Below are positions 60,143 to 64,000 of a stretch of 64,000 nt of DNA, one piece after another. The position numbers were made by a program, and so were the translations under genes. This DNA is from Amphichorda felina (Eukaryota; Ascomycota; Sordariomycetes; Hypocreales; Bionectriaceae): assembly GCA_016490725.1 (NCBI GenBank), contig JAEMHR010000146.1, forward strand, positions 1-64,000, in the 5' to 3' direction. Under the pieces are notes generated by a model. That model ran no database searches, was not told the DNA's origin, and worked only from the letters and a program-made list of their open reading frames with translations. Each line of letters starts with the position of its first letter. Position 1 is the stretch's first letter.

Positions 60143-63100
60143 AACCGTTATACGGTAACGTATAATAATAGAGTTCGCGGAAAATCATATATAAAGGAAA
60201 AAGGCGCTAGTAAAGATAAGGGGTAGAGTTTATAAAATAAGGTAAATAAAGTTCTTAGAGGTTCCTAGGGGTAAAGGTAGATATAACTTAGTAGGTAAGT
60301 ATAGCGGGATATAGCGAGTATAATAATATACTTTTCGGAAATAATTAAGTTATAGTTATAATATTAATAGGCGAGTTATATTTTTATTATTATAGTTATA
60401 TACCTAGTAATTAATTTCGCGGGAAGTAATAAGGGGTAGGGTTCTCTAATAGATAAGGAGATAGGATACTACGATAAATAGTAATAAAGTTTACGGAAAC
60501 CGATAAAGGGTAAGGTTCTCCGATAGATAAAGAGATAAGATATTACGATGAATAATAGTAGAATTTACGGAAACCGATAAAGGGTAAGGTTCCTAAAAGT
60601 TACTAGGTATAAAGGTAGATATAACTTAGAGGGTAGGTATAGCGGGATATAGTAAATATAATAATATACTTTATAATTCTCCTCTTATTATTATACCTCT
60701 TAGCTCGCTATATTATCGGGTTATTAGGGTATAGGGGCCGTTATTATACCAGTAGGCTATATATAAGCTACCTTAGTTAGCTAAAGGCGGTAGATTATAT
60801 ATTATAGTAAACTATAATATAGTTTACCGAAAAACTAATTACTAAGATAGCTTTACTAGGGGGGGGGGAGGCTACCCTAAGTAAGCGATAAATAAAAAAA
60901 AGAGAGGTAGTATAATTATAAAGCGCTACTACGATATAGATACCCTTTTCCTCGATACTCTTTTACTAGATAATAAGGGGAGAATAAAGATAATAATTAA
61001 ATACCCGAGGTAATAAGGGGAGGGTATAATAGCACCTAATAAGCTACTATACTTCGTATTATCACGTAGACTATTAAAGCTTAGGTCTAATAAAACTAGA
61101 GTTAGCTATATACTTAACCTAACCCTCCTACTTAATAATAGGTATAGGGATAAGGAGGATTAGAGTAAGGAGGGTAAAAAGAAAAGAATTAGGAGTAGAG
61201 GAAAAGGGGGATAAGAGCTATAATCCTAAACCTTATCTTACCCCTATCTATAAAGAGATATATATAAGTATATAATAAGATACTAGGCTATAGAACCCTT
61301 TATAATCCTACTAAGCTACCTTTTCCCGATCTATAGCGAGTATATATTCGCTTATATTATATCCGAGATAATAACCTACCTATAGAGGCGGTACCCCGGC
61401 TTAACGCTAAAGAGGCGGAACTTTATTATTATATAGCTTAGGGGTATCGCTAGCCTACTATAAAACTAGGTAGATATCTAGGCCTTCGAGTTCCCTATAT
61501 AGCTAGAGGAGCCCCTACTAGAGCTAGGTTTACCCCGGATAAACGGTATCCGCTACGATAAGTACCCCTATATAGTATACGTAAAGAAGGTAATATAGAA
61601 GTATTACTAAGAGAAGTATAGCTAGTAAAATAGCTAGGGTCTTAGGGGAGGGAATATTATTAAGTAGGCTAGGCTAAAGCATATAATACCCTAGTCGGGG
61701 AATATCTATTACTAACGCTTCTTCCCTAGGCGCGCTAGTAATATATAGATTAAGATAAGGCTACCTTAAGACGCTACTATAGTATTAGCACTAATACGTA
61801 TATTAAGCCCCTACCTAACCCGCTAAAGTAGCCGAGGGCTTCTAGGGGATACCCTTATAACTATAGCTAGGGGCTAGAGGCTATAGCTAAACTAGGGTTA
61901 TAAGGCCCCCTCCTCCTAGGCTAGATTAACGCGGTATTATAGGAAGGCGAGGCGGGTATAACGATAGCGATAACGATAATAATAACGGAGAAGAAGACGA
62001 CGGCGGATAATAGTAATATTAATAATAATAACGATAATATTACTACCTAGATATATAAATACTATGTAAAGAAGGCTACCGATAACGGTAGGCTAGCTAA
62101 GGATATAATTACGGTACCTAGCGATAAGAATAAGTTAAACGCCTAGCTTAACTAGGTCGGGTAGCTATAGCTCCTAAAGGGTATAGATTATAAGGTATTA
62201 CGAGCCCTAGCTAAGGACCCGCGACTAGGAGAGACTAAACTCCTAGCTATAATAACTATAATAAACTAGGTCCTAGACGTAGCGAGGGTAGCTAGTATAC
62301 TAGACTTTATCGGTATAGCCTACCTCTTCGAGGTTAACTAGAAGGACCTCGCTAGGAAGCCTGCTAAGCTATTTAACGCGAGGCTAAAGGACTTAACCTA
62401 GGCTAGGTATAAGTCGTTATAGCGTAGACTAATAGCCTTCGCGTTTAGGGTCTTAGAGCTCGATAATAATAAGCAGCTACCCTATAGGCTATCTAAAGCC
62501 TAGGATATAGCCTTCGAGACCTAGTTAGATATAGTAGATAATATCCTAGGCCCGATAATAAAGCTAGACCCCGAGGATTATTACCTAGGGTTCCTTATCT
62601 CGCTCCTCGATTACTAGCTCTAGCATAGGTTATACGAGAGCCTGCTATTAACTAGTCTAGCTATCCTAGGTATACGCGAGGATAGAGGGTAGTATATAGC
62701 CCTCGATTATACGCTTATCTACGCGGCTATTATTAAGGTTACCCGGATACTAATCTTATACTATACCTAGAGGGAGCGCTATACTAAGGTAATAAGGCGC
62801 TAGCTAGAGATAAGCCCTAAGGAGGCTTATAAGGATACCCCGGGGCTCTTCTCGCTTATCCGCCGGAGGGTTAAGAGCTATATAATTATTATCTCCTCTT
62901 TTACCTAATCCGACGCTAACCCGACGCCGATAAACTAGATATTTAAGGCTATAACGTTTAGCCTTAAGATCTGCTTTATAACGGTAGCCGGCGGCTATAT
63001 CGATTAGGTAAGCGATTATATAACGTATAACGAGGCCTAGCTTAATATAGGCTAGCTATCGGGTATATTATACGATATCCTAGATAAGGCGCGGGAGACG

Positions 63101-64000
63101 CTCTAGGACCTAGCTATAATCGCGGCGGCGGGGGAGCTACTAGAGATCCTATAACAGCGCCTCGAGGATAACTATAGCGAGGACTACGTCGGCTACTCGT
63201 TCCTCGACGATAGCTATAATACCTAGCTATAGTATAGGCAGGGCTAGGTTATAGAAAGGGTCCTCGCGGATAATAAGCTTAAGGCTAGGTAAGTAGCGCT
63301 TATAAGGGATAGCTAGGGCCCCTATAGGTAGTCGGCTATTAAGGCTTATATAGGCCTAGTAAAGAGGTTCTAGGAGAAGCTCTAGCTACTAATATATATC
63401 TTAGGCGGCGGCCTAGCTAGGTTTATTAAGATCCTTAATATCTATATCTAGAATATAGCTAACGATAGTATTAGGAATATCCTCGCTTATAATAATATAA
63501 TATACTTTATAATTAGCTATTATAAGAACTTCTATAACGCTAAGAGCCTTAAGATTATCTATTACTACCTACCACGGGAGGTAGGCAAGCTACTAATCTA
63601 GTACCTATAGCTTATCCTACCCTTCTACTAGTAGATCCTCGCTATACGCCTATAGTATAATAAGCCTAACCCTAGCCCCTTTATCTAGGGCTATAGTATT
63701 ATATATATATCCGCTACCGCTACTACTACCGATAACCCGGGGCTACGAGACCGCCTCTAGATAGCGGATAAGGCCCGGTATATCTTATAAGCCTATAGCT
63801 AGCGCCTACTCGGCACTAGGCTAACGCTAACGCTATAAAGGTATATCGTTATCGCTATTATAAATAGGTTCCTTTACTACTACTATAGTATATAGCTAGG
63901 GGATATATTAGCTAATAACGATAATAATAATAACGAGGATAATAGTAGGGATAACGATAGCCCCTAGGACCTATAGGCGGGGTATAATATACGCGTAACT
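60143..64000. mobile_element. Mutated repeat copy 5, runs off the window
   Basis: Follows copy 2 closely: start block at 60,143, 70-base units at 60,420-60,590, the inner segment from about 61,850, and the frame-like part from about 62,060 to the edge. It retains visibly more CG pairs (for example GCGCGG, GGCGGCGG) than copy 2, so it has been mutated slightly less or differently. Confidence 0.7.

Larger units (their letters stand above)
49560..64000. repeat. RIP-mutated AT-rich repeat block
   Basis: From about 49,560 to the window edge the sequence changes abruptly to AT-rich DNA in which CpA and TpG are nearly absent (single cases per several hundred bases), TpA is very common, while CpG, CpC and CpT remain. 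That is the mark of repeat-induced point mutation, which turns C to T at CpA on both strands of duplicated DNA. No open frame of 60 codons survives on either strand. At least five partial or full copies of the same repeat unit are present and are listed separately. Confidence 0.93.

Noticed and set aside
49560..64000. CRISPR-like or centromere-like repeat array
   Set aside because: The repeats are long, dispersed copies of one element with RIP mutation. There are no short direct repeats with unique spacers, and centromere identity cannot be judged from sequence alone.

Overview
The window is nuclear DNA from a filamentous ascomycete, most likely a Sordariomycete. The evidence is short spliceosomal introns (about 43-154 bp) with GT-AG borders and CTAAC/CTGAC-like branch points, and fungal-only families: fungal rhodopsin-domain receptors, a bZIP with a DUF3425-type C-terminus, and several P450s. 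A 14.5 kb AT-rich tract also carries the mark of repeat-induced point mutation (RIP). I drew gene models by joining open frames across introns whose phases agree. Every start used is an ATG.

Layout. 1-2,832: simple repeats and eroded sequence. 2,833-11,151: housekeeping block with a coiled-coil protein of unknown function, Mia40, thiamine pyrophosphokinase, the Golgi SNARE Bos1 and a PTR2-type peptide transporter. 11,152-26,584: a P450, a secreted M14 carboxypeptidase and three rhodopsin-domain membrane proteins in a row on the minus strand, with long spacers. 27,908-39,333: a compact group that looks like a small terpenoid gene cluster: Baeyer-Villiger-type monooxygenase, alpha/beta hydrolase, a small barrel-like cluster protein, a second P450, a bZIP regulator and a class I terpene synthase. 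41,690-49,534: an F-box protein, a dead SRPK-like kinase, a secreted berberine-bridge-type FAD oxidase and a fourth rhodopsin-domain protein. 49,535-64,000: several copies of one or more mobile elements mutated until almost no CpA/TpG and no useful frame remain.

How the genes may work together. In the 28-39 kb group the synthase would make a terpene skeleton, the P450 and the Baeyer-Villiger enzyme would oxidise it, the hydrolase would cut or form an ester or lactone, and the bZIP would control the set. Two divergent promoters (30.1-30.6 and 32.5-33.1 kb) fit co-expression. The terpene synthase keeps its DDxxD, NDxxSxxxE and RY motifs but has one in-frame TAG at 38,998-39,000, so the cluster may have been silenced recently, or the base may be a sequencing error. 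Product and substrate cannot be read from the sequence.
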